Assembly (NCBI GenBank): GCA_963738025.1
Contig: CAVTWA010000067.1
Location: 558,001 to 622,000 of the forward strand
Source of the DNA: 20CM-2-55-15 sp963738025
GTDB lineage: Bacteria; Acidobacteriota; Terriglobia; 20CM-2-55-15
Direction: 5' to 3'
DNA: 64,000 nt
The notes under the pieces were generated by a model. It had not been told where the DNA came from. It saw only the letters and a list, made by a program, of their open reading frames with translations, and made no database searches. Made by a program: the position numbers and the translations under genes. Position 1 is the first letter of the stretch. Each line of letters begins with the position of its first letter. Positions 50,632-58,632 of the stretch are shown one piece after another.

Positions 50632-51709
50632 TCAGCTGACACCTTCCACGGCCTGATAGGCAAACAGCTGCGCGGGATTCCGGATCATGAGTTGCTCGAG
50701 ATCTCCCTCGTCGAGACCCTGCTGTCGGAGGTAGCGCGCGATCCGGTACGGGACGTGCGCGTAGCCGAACCCCCCGAACGTCCGCAGGCCGTTGCTGAAC
50801 CCAATGTCGTGAGACAGCAGGATCCGGTCGACGTACCCGTCCTTCACAAGCGTGACGATCTCGTTCACGACATCCGAGTCGCGCGGCTCGCCGGCGTACA
50901 GACCCCACCGGTTGAAGCCGGCATTCGCCTCCTGGTACAGCTCCTGGCCGAAGCGGTCGAACTCGATCGTCGCGCCCGTATCCATGATCGAGCGGTGGTA
51001 TCGGTCGTCAGGGACCGTGTGTGTCATGTGACCCATGATGATCCGCTCCGGCTCGGCGCCTGCCCTGGTCAGAAGTCGCACGACCTCGACTCCGCGCTTC
51101 TCGAAAGGCGGCGGGTTGTGGATCGTGATGGGCGCGCCGGTCTCGGATTGCGCCTGTGCCGCCGCTGCGAGGCACTTCCGCTCGTCCGGAGGCATCCGCG
51201 GGACGCTCGTCAAGCCGAACTTGATCGCTCCCGCTCGGATCCCGGTCCCGTCGATCCCCTCGCGCAGCTCGCCGAGCATCCACTCGGTGATCTCGTCGAC
51301 GGTCTGCCGTGCCACCTCGGGCGGCTGCATCGACTGCACGTAGTGGCCGGTGACGACAATGATGTTGATGCCGGTGGCCTGAGCGATCCGAGCGACCGTT
51401 GCGACGTCGCGCTTCATCTCGGGCAGCGTGCAGTCGACGATCGTGCGGCCGCCTACGTCGCGGAAGTAACCGAGCTCACGCACCGCGACATCCTCGTCTT
51501 GCATGACGAAGGTTCGCGCGCGAGACCAGCGGGCTCCGACGGAGGTGCGCCGCGTTTTCCAGCGATAGCGGAGCGTCGACCAGTTCGAGCTCGTGCTCGT
51601 CGAGCGGCACCGTCAGAAATGCGGTGAAGTCGAAGATCAGGTGTTCGTGCGGCAGGACGATCCCGAGCTTCTCGGCGACGACGGGGCCGTTCGTCGTCAT
51701 CGCGTACAT
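50632..51709 (-). CDS. Phosphotriesterase family (PTE) metallohydrolase, probable lactonase
   Basis: About 359 residues; one insertion near 51,510 splits the first 65 residues from the rest. Binuclear-metal ligands are in place: HxH in LGIVLPHEHLIFDF, the bridging carbamylated Lys in GAIKFGLTS, His in PITIHNPPPF, His in IIMGHMTHT and Asp in ILLSHDIGFSNG. Bacterial relatives are mostly lactonases acting on sugar lactones. It is the last gene of the minus-strand run SBP, VOC, RbsC, mini-ORF, SDR, PTE. AGGAGG precedes ATG 51709. Confidence 0.88.
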
Positions 51710-51731
51710 CGAGGTCAACCTCCTCTCTCCC

Positions 51732-52484
51732 TCAGCGGTGTGACGACAGGTTGCCGCCGCCGTTGAGAACAAGGGAGTGCGCGTTGATGTAGGACGACGC
51801 CGAGGAGAGCAGGTAGAGACAGGCGTCGGCGACCTCGTCCGGATCCGCCCACCGCTTCAGGAAGGCGTCGCTCTCGTACAGCGAGCGGAGATCGTTCTCG
51901 CTGCGCCCGAGCCGGTCGGCGTCGCGGCGGATCGTCTCCGCGCTCATCGCCGTCCGCACACCTCCCGGGCAGACAGCGTTGACGCGAATCCCACGGTGCC
52001 CGAGCTCCCTGGCGAGGACCTGCGTCAGCGCGACCACACCGAACTTGCTCGCGCAATACGCGCCGAAGAAGGGATCGCCGGTCAGCCCGGCGACGGACGC
52101 AATGAAGAGGATGTTGCCACCGTCGGGAAGCGCGCGGGCGGCCTCACGCCCGACGAGGAACGCCCCTGTGAGGTTGACCTCGAGGATCCGCGTCCAGTCC
52201 TCGAGCTCCAGGTCGGCGACCGGCGAGGTCGTGCAGATGCCCGCGGCGTGGACGACATCCGTCACGGTGCCGCCCGCTGCCGCTTCGCGGAACGCGGCGG
52301 CGACATCGTCCTCCGACGAAACGTCGCAACGCAGCAAAATGCTTTCGCTCGCGACCGTATCCGTAGCGACGACAGCGGCGCCCGACTCCTCGAGCTTCCG
52401 GACGATCGCTGACCCGATCCCGCCGGCTGCACCCGTGACGACGACGCGGCGACCAGCCAGCGCGACGTGCATCTGATCGCTCAC
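51732..52484 (-). CDS. SDR family oxidoreductase
   Basis: 250 residues, intact. TGAAGGIGSAIVRKL is the cofactor loop, DVVHAAGICTTS the second, catalytic Ser in LFIASVAGLTG and the YCASK Tyr-Lys pair. The C-terminus is CLYLLSSASSYINAHSLVLN. A GTG start at 52484 is chosen because GGAGGGA lies 5 bases upstream; it overlaps the stop of the 31-codon ORF by 4 bp. Ahead of a PTE lactonase, it probably oxidises a lactol or polyol (inference). Confidence 0.9.
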   Translation of the reverse strand: MSDQMHVALAGRRVVVTGAAGGIGSAIVRKLEESGAAVVATDTVASESILLRCDVSSEDDVAAAFREAAAGGTVTDVVHAAGICTTSPVADLELEDWTRILEVNLTGAFLVGREAARALPDGGNILFIASVAGLTGDPFFGAYCASKFGVVALTQVLARELGHRGIRVNAVCPGGVRTAMSAETIRRDADRLGRSENDLRSLYESDAFLKRWADPDEVADACLYLLSSASSYINAHSLVLNGGGNLSSHR

Positions 52485-52576
52485 CGCAGTCCCTCCGTGA
52501 CCTCGTCGTCTGCTACCGGCGCAAACTCGTCGGCGCGGCCGCGATCGATGCGGAGGATGCCCACCTCGACGATCAT
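52481..52576 (-). CDS. 31-codon ORF coupled to both neighbours
   Basis: ATG 52576 overlaps the permease stop (ATGA) and its TGA overlaps the SDR GTG (GTGA). It encodes MIVEVGILRIDRGRADEFAP followed by VADDEVTEGLR. The first 20 residues look like the opening strand and loop of an antibiotic-biosynthesis-monooxygenase-type (ABM) dimeric barrel protein, which would normally be about 100 residues. It may be a remnant after deletion of the rest, or a small protein kept to couple translation. Confidence 0.45.
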   Translation of the reverse strand: MIVEVGILRIDRGRADEFAPVADDEVTEGLR

Positions 52577-53659
52577 GGCACCGCCCCGCCGGCCGTCGGG
52601 AAGATCGCGTCATCCATCGGCTCCCGCTCCGACGCGCCCGGCGCCGCCGCATCGCCGCGGCCGACGCTCCTCGCCGGACCGCCTGCGCGGCGACGTGCGA
52701 TGTAGCCCGATGCTGCAACGGCGATGAGGAGCGCCCCGCCATTGAAGAAGTCCTGGACATACGACGGCATCCCGAGTTGCTGGAGTCCGGCCACGCCGGC
52801 TCCGAGCAGGAACACGCCGATCACGGTGCCCCAGACGTTGAACTGGCCGATGTTGATGGTCGTGGCACCAAGGAACGCTCCCGCGTACGCCGGGAGCAGG
52901 TATTCCGCCCCGAGGGCGGGTTGGCCGCTGGTGAGCTGGCTCGCGGTGATGACGGCCGTGAAGGCCGCGATGACACCGCAGAGGACGAACGCGGCGACTA
53001 TCAGCCGCCCGGTGCGGAGACCGAGCATCACAGCCGCAACGCGCCCGCCGCCGGTTGCGTACAGGTGGCGCCCGGAAGGGAGGTAGGTGAGCCCGAGCCA
53101 GACGACGAGCGCGATGGCCAGCGCGTAGACGACGAAGATCGAGAGTGATCCAAGCACCTGCGTCGAGCCGATGCTCGAGAAACCCCGCCGCGAAGTTTCC
53201 GACAATGGTCTGCCCGCCGGAGTACCAGGTTGTCAGTCCGCCGATGATTGTGGCCGTGCCGAGCGTCGCGATGAACGAGTTGAGTCGGAAGACCACAACC
53301 AGCAGTCCATTCAGAAGTCCGAGCGCACCCCCGACCGCCAGCGTCAGCAAGATCGCTGCTTTCCAAGGGAGCCCCTGGTTGACGATCAGCCCGGCGACCA
53401 CGAGCTCGCACAAGCCGAAGTTCGCTGCGACAGACAGGTCGAATTCCCCGGAGATCAACGGCAGGAGGATCGCGAGCGAGAGCAGCAGCGTCGGCGCTTG
53501 ATTGGTCGCGATCACCTCGAAATTGAGGGTCGTGAAGTAGGTCGACGGCTGAAGCGCCGAGAACAGTCCGATGACCAGGATCGTTACGACCACGAGCCCG
53601 TAGCGGGCGAGTGCGTCGGAGGCGTGATCGCGGACGGCGGTGCTGTCGAGATGTGGCAC
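52573..53659 (-). CDS. RbsC-type sugar ABC transporter permease (CUT2)
   Basis: About 362 residues with eight to ten helices. VTILVIGLFSALQPSTYFTT and LPLISGEFDLSVAANFGLCE resemble the RbsC helices around the 'GGIDLS' motif, here GEFDLS. One insertion near 53,185 leads into RRGFSSIGSTQVLGSLSIF, TGGGRVAAVMLGLRTGRLIV (the EAA-like coupling loop), GAEYLLPAYAGAFLGATTIN and GTVIGVFLLGAGVAGLQQLG. It partners the solute-binding protein upstream. The Arg/Ala tail carries a polar C-terminus. GTG 53659 has only a weak site. Confidence 0.88.
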
Positions 53660-53681
53660 AGGCAGAGCGGCCCGTCTCGTT

Positions 53682-54203
53682 CTACGGATAGGTCGCTTCG
53701 AGTCGCTGGTTGACGGAGTGGCCGTACCCGGTCTCGAGGATCATCCCGCACACCTGCCGCGTGTCGATGAACGCGAACTCGATCGAGCCGTCGACGCGTG
53801 CGGACATCAACTCCTCGGCGCCGCGTTCGGCGAACCACTGCCGGACCGCGTTGCTCTCAGCCTCCGTCTGCCGCCACACGGTCATGAAGTGCGGTCCCGG
53901 AGATGCGTCTTCCACGAGGTCGCGGTACAGGCTCGGTCCTTCGAGCGGCTGGCAGAGCCAGAAGGCTGTGCCGCCGGGCGCCGACGTCCCGGCGACGAGA
54001 AATGAGAACTCAGCGCGCTCGCCGCGATACCGCATCTCTCGGAGCGCGGGCGGCTCCTGGCGATACACACTCCAGGGCCCCCAGCCGAGCGTCTCCCAAT
54101 ATGTCGCCATCGCGGCCCAGATGTCGATCACCGCCATGCCGACCGTCGAGACGACGAGCGGGCCTCCCGCAAGTTCCGCCGGCGCGGGCAGAGCACCGGT
54201 CAC
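53682..54203 (-). CDS. VOC superfamily (glyoxalase-like) protein
   Basis: About 173 residues. VSTVGMAVIDIWAAMATYWE followed by TLGWGPWSVY, then LVAGTSAPGGTAFWLCQPLE, FMTVWRQTEAESNAVRQWF and SIEFAFIDTRQVCGMILET give the paired beta-alpha-beta-beta-beta modules of VOC proteins with Glu in position for metal binding. The open frame extends to GTG 54278, but that start would put a strong hairpin in the coding region; GTG 54203 after GGAAGA is preferred. Located between the solute-binding protein and permease. Sugar epimerase or dioxygenase roles are possible. Confidence 0.7.
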   Translation of the reverse strand: MTGALPAPAELAGGPLVVSTVGMAVIDIWAAMATYWETLGWGPWSVYRQEPPALREMRYRGERAEFSFLVAGTSAPGGTAFWLCQPLEGPSLYRDLVEDASPGPHFMTVWRQTEAESNAVRQWFAERGAEELMSARVDGSIEFAFIDTRQVCGMILETGYGHSVNQRLEATYP

Positions 54204-54231
54204 GACGTGCTCGTCTTCCGTAGCGCTGCGA

Positions 54232-54269
54232 CGCTTCGCGTCCCGGCCCCCAACCCGGGACGCGAAGCG
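54232..54269 (-). terminator. Perfect 15-bp stem-loop after the solute-binding-protein gene
   Basis: Arms 54232-54246 and 54255-54269 (CGCTTCGCGTCCCGG and its exact complement) enclose an 8-nt loop. It lies 20 bp after the binding-protein stop and ahead of the VOC gene on the same transcript. Such intercistronic hairpins stabilise the upstream mRNA or partly terminate, so that the binding protein is made in excess of the permease. Confidence 0.65.
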
Positions 54270-54288
54270 CGCGTCCACCTCTGACGCG

Positions 54289-55476
54289 CTACTTGATACC
54301 CCACAGCTGCTTGTACTTCGCCTGGTAGTCGACCGGGTTACCCTCGCTGAAGTTGAGGCTGGCCGGGCATGTCGCCGACGCCGGGGTGCCGGGCGCCGCG
54401 TAGGCCTTCGCCGGCGACAGGAGTATGACGTACTGGGTGTTCTCCGGAGGGGGCGTCACGCCGGGATGCTCGAGGATCCGGTTCATCATGTCGACTCCCT
54501 CCCACCCGACCCAGGTGAGGTCGTCTCCGTAGACGGCGCCGATGTTCTTTCCCTGGTAGCACTGCTGCATCTGGAGCGTCGACGGTGCATCGGACAGCAC
54601 TTGTACGTCTGTCCGTCCACGCGCCTGGAGGGCCGGCACGACGAAGGCGTCCGCCGCACTGTAGGGATCACGAATGTATGTGACCTTGTCCCCGAACCGG
54701 TCGAGGATCGAGTTGATCTCCTGGGTCATCTTCGGTGTCGTCGTGATGTCGAAGCCAACAACGTCCTCGAACAGGATCGTGCAGCCGCTGCACTGCTTCA
54801 GACGCGCGACGGTTGCGGCGTCGCGGGTCTGGAGACCCGCGTCGGTGGTGCGGAAGATAACGACGCCTGCCGTGCCCTTGCTGTTCCAGATCATCCAATC
54901 CGCGCTGATCAGGCCCCGCTTGACGTTCGGGTCCGGGTTGTTCCCCTGGACGAGGCTGGGATCGACGCCGGCCTGCTTGGCTGTGATCGCTCCGTTGTTG
55001 ACCACGGGGACGTGATGGGCTTTCGCAAACTTGAGCGCGTCGACCAGAGCGCTGACGCCGGTGCTCTCGAGGATGATCCCGTTCGCTCCGCTGACCACAG
55101 CGTTTCGGATCGCCGCGCTCATGACGTTGGGATCGCCCTTTCCGTCGACGACCGTTGTGTGCCAGCCGATCACCTTTGCGCCTGACACGCTTCCTGCGGT
55201 CTCTCGGGCGCATGCAGTTGCCTGGCTACACGAGATCAGGACGATGTTCTTGACCTTCTGCGGCTTCGTCGGCGTCGTCGGCCCCATCCACGTCTTGGGC
55301 CAGCCGGCCGCCGCCAGTACGTTGGCCTTCGCCTGCGCAATCAGACTCGGTGGTGTCGTCGCCTTCCGGGACGCACTCGCGGCGCCGGAGAGCGAGACGG
55401 CGACGGCAACAGCCGTCGCCGCCAGCGCCGCGAATGCCATCAGCCGTCTCCACTCTACGTCAGATTTCCTGACCAT
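54289..55476 (-). CDS. Periplasmic-type sugar-binding protein of an ABC transporter
   Basis: 395 residues, intact. AAGGAGG lies 8 bases before ATG 55476. Signal peptide LMAFAALAATAVAVAVSLSG ends near GAASASRK. The type I substrate-binding fold (RbsB/peripla_BP_4 class) shows KNIVLISCSQATACARETAG, GANGIILESTGVSALVDALK, VPVVNNGAITAKQAGVDPSL and IGAVYGDDLTWVGWEGVDMM. A longer N-terminus and Cys pairs (KQCSGC) differ from classical RbsB. First gene of the minus-strand transport operon; divergent from an ATPase gene 98 bp away. Confidence 0.9.
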   Translation of the reverse strand: MVRKSDVEWRRLMAFAALAATAVAVAVSLSGAASASRKATTPPSLIAQAKANVLAAAGWPKTWMGPTTPTKPQKVKNIVLISCSQATACARETAGSVSGAKVIGWHTTVVDGKGDPNVMSAAIRNAVVSGANGIILESTGVSALVDALKFAKAHHVPVVNNGAITAKQAGVDPSLVQGNNPDPNVKRGLISADWMIWNSKGTAGVVIFRTTDAGLQTRDAATVARLKQCSGCTILFEDVVGFDITTTPKMTQEINSILDRFGDKVTYIRDPYSAADAFVVPALQARGRTDVQVLSDAPSTLQMQQCYQGKNIGAVYGDDLTWVGWEGVDMMNRILEHPGVTPPPENTQYVILLSPAKAYAAPGTPASATCPASLNFSEGNPVDYQAKYKQLWGIK

Positions 55477-55512
55477 TAATGACCCTCCTTCCAGCTTTGT
55501 CCGCACGCGCCG

Positions 55513-55538
55513 GGCTCACGACGACGCGTGCGTGAGCC
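55513..55538. promoter_or_regulatory. Inverted repeat in the divergent transport promoter
   Basis: GGCTCACG (55513-55520) and CGTGAGCC (55531-55538) are perfect 8-bp arms with a 10-bp spacer. On the minus strand this falls around the expected transcription start and leader of the binding-protein gene. It could be an operator for the GntR-type regulator of this locus or a leader hairpin. Confidence 0.4.
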
Positions 55539-55541
55539 GCC

Positions 55542-55562
55542 ACTATAAGGTCGGAATGTCCG
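55542..55562. promoter_or_regulatory. Candidate minus-strand -10 box and 11-bp palindrome
   Basis: Read on the minus strand, TATAGT (55547-55542) resembles a -10 hexamer and TTGTAC lies 14 bp upstream (spacing short). Between them is the palindrome CGGA-cat-TCCG (55552-55562). On the plus strand TACAAT (55563-55568) sits 7 bp before the ATPase GTG, which would give a leaderless mRNA. A repressor at the palindrome could control both directions. Confidence 0.35.
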
Positions 55563-55574
55563 TACAATCAAGGT

Positions 55575-56363
<789 letters not shown>

Positions 56364-56374
56364 CGAAACCTCTA

Positions 56375-56392
56375 CCCGCCTTGAAAGGCGGG
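56375..56392. terminator. Stem-loop between convergent genes
   Basis: CCCGCCTT and AAGGCGGG form a perfect 8-bp stem with a GA loop (or 7 bp with TGAA), 12 bp after the ATPase stop and before the convergent TIM-barrel gene. It can terminate transcription from either side. Confidence 0.6.
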
Positions 56393-56436
56393 ATCGGTCT
56401 TCGCTGGGGCGTTGCGTCGTGTCGCCCGACGAGCCC

Positions 56437-57333
56437 TTACGCGGCCTGGCAGCCGAGACTCGCCCGGCAATGATCGACGGATGTCCGCACGCGAGCGATG
56501 ACGTCGGAGTCGGCGGCCTCGAAGGCATCGAAGAGCTCGAGAAAGACGGGAAGCCCCGCGAGACCACTTGCCTCGACGTCAGCGGCGAAGGCGCCGAGGT
56601 CGACGCAACCGCGATCGTCGGGCCAGCCCCAGTGCGAGTCGCTCTGGAAGTCCGTGTTCTGGAGATGCAACAACCCGACGTGCGGCGCGAGCGGCGTAAG
56701 CCAGTCCTCGAGGGCGATCTCTCGGCCGTAGAGGGGACGAAAGAGCGCATGGCCGATGTCGAGCACGTAGCGAACCGGGACGGCGCTACCGCCGAGGTCG
56801 GCCGCGAGGCGCTCGGCCTCGACGATCGACGACGGGATCTCGCGCGGGAGGGGAGTCGGTTCGACGAGCAGTGCGTCGAGCCCTTCGCCGCGGGCTCTCT
56901 CAGCCAGGTCACGAAGCGTTTCCACGAGTTCCGCGTAGCGGCGTTCGCGTTGGCCCGGTCGAGCGAGGTCTGCGACCGAGAGCGCACCGACCGGGCCGCC
57001 CATCGCGTTCGCGCCGATCTCGGCCGTCACGAACAACGCCCGGTGCCACCACTCAACCCCGGCAGCCCGCGCATCGGCAACCGGGTGGAGCAGTCCGTTA
57101 TAGGTGTATTCGGCCAGGCCGATCTGAGCGCTGTGAATGGTGATCCCCTCGGCAGCCGCCGCCGCTCGCACGCCTCGAGCGAGGCGCCGGCAGTCGGGCC
57201 ACCAGGGGTTCAGCAGATCGAAGGAGAACTGCACGAGATCGAGCTCCAGCTCGTGGCGAACGACGGCTGCCCACTCGGCCGGATCAGGCCACCGTTTGAT
57301 CGCGAAGCCGAGATTGATGCCGAACTTGCTCAT
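56437..57333 (-). CDS. Sugar phosphate isomerase/epimerase-type TIM barrel (AP_endonuc_2)
   Basis: 298 residues, intact. MSKFGINLGFAIKRWPDPAE opens the barrel. Metal-ligand strands are visible: LDLVQFSFDLLNPWWPD, ALLVEPTPLPREIPSS (Glu), RYVLDIGHALFRPLYG (Asp and His), GLLHLQNTDFQSDSHWG (His region) and LPVFLELFDAFEAADS (Glu). This superfamily includes ketose epimerases and the 3-oxo-isoapionate decarboxylase OiaC. Given the apionate-lactonase-like neighbour, an OiaC-like or epimerase role is possible but not shown. ATG 57333 overlaps the SIS gene stop (ATGA). Confidence 0.85.
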   Translation of the reverse strand: MSKFGINLGFAIKRWPDPAEWAAVVRHELELDLVQFSFDLLNPWWPDCRRLARGVRAAAAAEGITIHSAQIGLAEYTYNGLLHPVADARAAGVEWWHRALFVTAEIGANAMGGPVGALSVADLARPGQRERRYAELVETLRDLAERARGEGLDALLVEPTPLPREIPSSIVEAERLAADLGGSAVPVRYVLDIGHALFRPLYGREIALEDWLTPLAPHVGLLHLQNTDFQSDSHWGWPDDRGCVDLGAFAADVEASGLAGLPVFLELFDAFEAADSDVIARVRTSVDHCRASLGCQAA

Positions 57334-57890
57334 TCGAGATTCGTGTGGCGGGATCGCATCTCGTCGGCGCTCTGTCCAAGCCGCTCGCGCAGGCGAATCG
57401 AGACGACGTCGAAGAACAGCAGCTGAACTGCCTCGTAGAGGCTCCCCATCGGCAGGATGCTCGGAGCCGGCCGCTCGTCGTCGGCCATCGTCTGCGCGGG
57501 AAGCTCGATTACCGTATCGGCCAGGCGCGCTGCGTTCCCGTCGGGGTTGGCGGTCACGACGACCGTGCGCGCGTCTGCCGCTTGCGCCACTTGCAGCAGC
57601 GCGGCCACGGTCGAGAAGCTTCCCGGCCCTGCACTTGTGATCAGGAGGTCGCCTTCGCCGAGCGGCGGCGTCGTCATGTCGCCGACGACATGTGCATCGA
57701 GCCCGAGGTGCATCAGCCGCATGCACAACGCCCTCATCATCAGGCCCTCGCGTCCGACGCCGTAGCACGCGATCCGCCGTGCCGCCGCGACCTCGTCGCA
57801 GAGGCGGTCCGCCGTCGTCGGCGGGATCTGCGCGAGAACCGCACTCACCTCCCGAACAGCGCCTCCCGCGAGCTCATGGGCGTCAGCCAC
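57330..57890 (-). CDS. SIS domain sugar isomerase (6-phospho-3-hexuloisomerase-like)
   Basis: 186 residues, intact. GTG 57890 lies 8 bp inside the preceding SDR. SIS fold with ARRIACYGVGREGLMMRALC, MRLMHLGLDAHVVGDMTTPP and GDLLITSAGPGSFSTVAALL, the phosphosugar loop in which the usual SGSGET is replaced by SAGPGSFS. Overall it matches the PHI/HxlB family (about 180 residues, tetramer). It would interconvert phosphorylated ketoses. The changed loop may alter specificity. Confidence 0.85.
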   Translation of the reverse strand: MADAHELAGGAVREVSAVLAQIPPTTADRLCDEVAAARRIACYGVGREGLMMRALCMRLMHLGLDAHVVGDMTTPPLGEGDLLITSAGPGSFSTVAALLQVAQAADARTVVVTANPDGNAARLADTVIELPAQTMADDERPAPSILPMGSLYEAVQLLFFDVVSIRLRERLGQSADEMRSRHTNLE

Positions 57891-58632
57891 CCGAGCTCTC
57901 CGGCAGTCCGAGTACCTGGCCGCCATCGACATGGACAATGTTGCCGGTCGTCCATTCGGTGGCCGGCGCCGCGAGCAGCCACACCCACCGCGCAACGTCT
58001 TCGACGCGTCCGATCCGCCCGAGTGGAATTCGGCGGCCCAGATCGCGGTAGGTCTCCTCGAGATCATCGCTGTAGGTCGCGTGGATCGGCGTATCCACCG
58101 GGCCAGGCGCGATGCAGTTGACGCGGATCCGCCACTGGGCGAGCTCGAACGCGTTCGCTCGCGTCATGTACTCGAGGCCCGCCTTGGTCACCGAGTAGAG
58201 CGTCGTCCCGGGCTTCACGATGCTGCCGACCGAGGAGCTGATGTTGACCACCGCTGCCGAGTCGCCCGTCCGCAGTGAAGGTAGGGCAGCCTGGGTCAGG
58301 AAGAACGGTGCGCGGAGGTTGATCGCTACATGCTGGTCGAACTCCTCGATCGTGAACGTCTCGAGCGGCCCATTGCGGATCACGGCCGCGTTGTTGACGA
58401 GCACGTCCAGCCGGCCGAACGAGGCGAGCGTCGCCTCGACGACGCGTCGGTACGAATCGGGCTCGGCCAGATCGGCAACGACGACGGCAGCCGCGGGGAG
58501 ACCGGCGGCCACCTCGCGGAGCAGCTCTTCGCGGCGTCCCACAAGCACCACCGCGCAGCCACGGTCGGCGAGCTCACGGGCGGCGGCGGCCCCGATCCCG
58601 CTTCCGGCGCCGGTGACGACCGCGACTCTCAC
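57883..58632 (-). CDS. SDR family oxidoreductase
   Basis: 249 residues, intact. TGAGSGIGAAAARELADRG cofactor loop, Arg-rich LVGRREELLREVA (Arg favouring NADP), VLVNNAAVIRNG, catalytic Ser in VNISSSVGSIV, YSVTK Tyr-Lys pair and C-terminal NIVHVDGGQVLGLPES. GTG 58632 overlaps the lactonase-like gene by 4 bp. Directly coupled to a putative lactonase, it is a good candidate for the sugar dehydrogenase that makes the lactone. Confidence 0.92.
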   Translation of the reverse strand: MRVAVVTGAGSGIGAAAARELADRGCAVVLVGRREELLREVAAGLPAAAVVVADLAEPDSYRRVVEATLASFGRLDVLVNNAAVIRNGPLETFTIEEFDQHVAINLRAPFFLTQAALPSLRTGDSAAVVNISSSVGSIVKPGTTLYSVTKAGLEYMTRANAFELAQWRIRVNCIAPGPVDTPIHATYSDDLEETYRDLGRRIPLGRIGRVEDVARWVWLLAAPATEWTTGNIVHVDGGQVLGLPESSGG

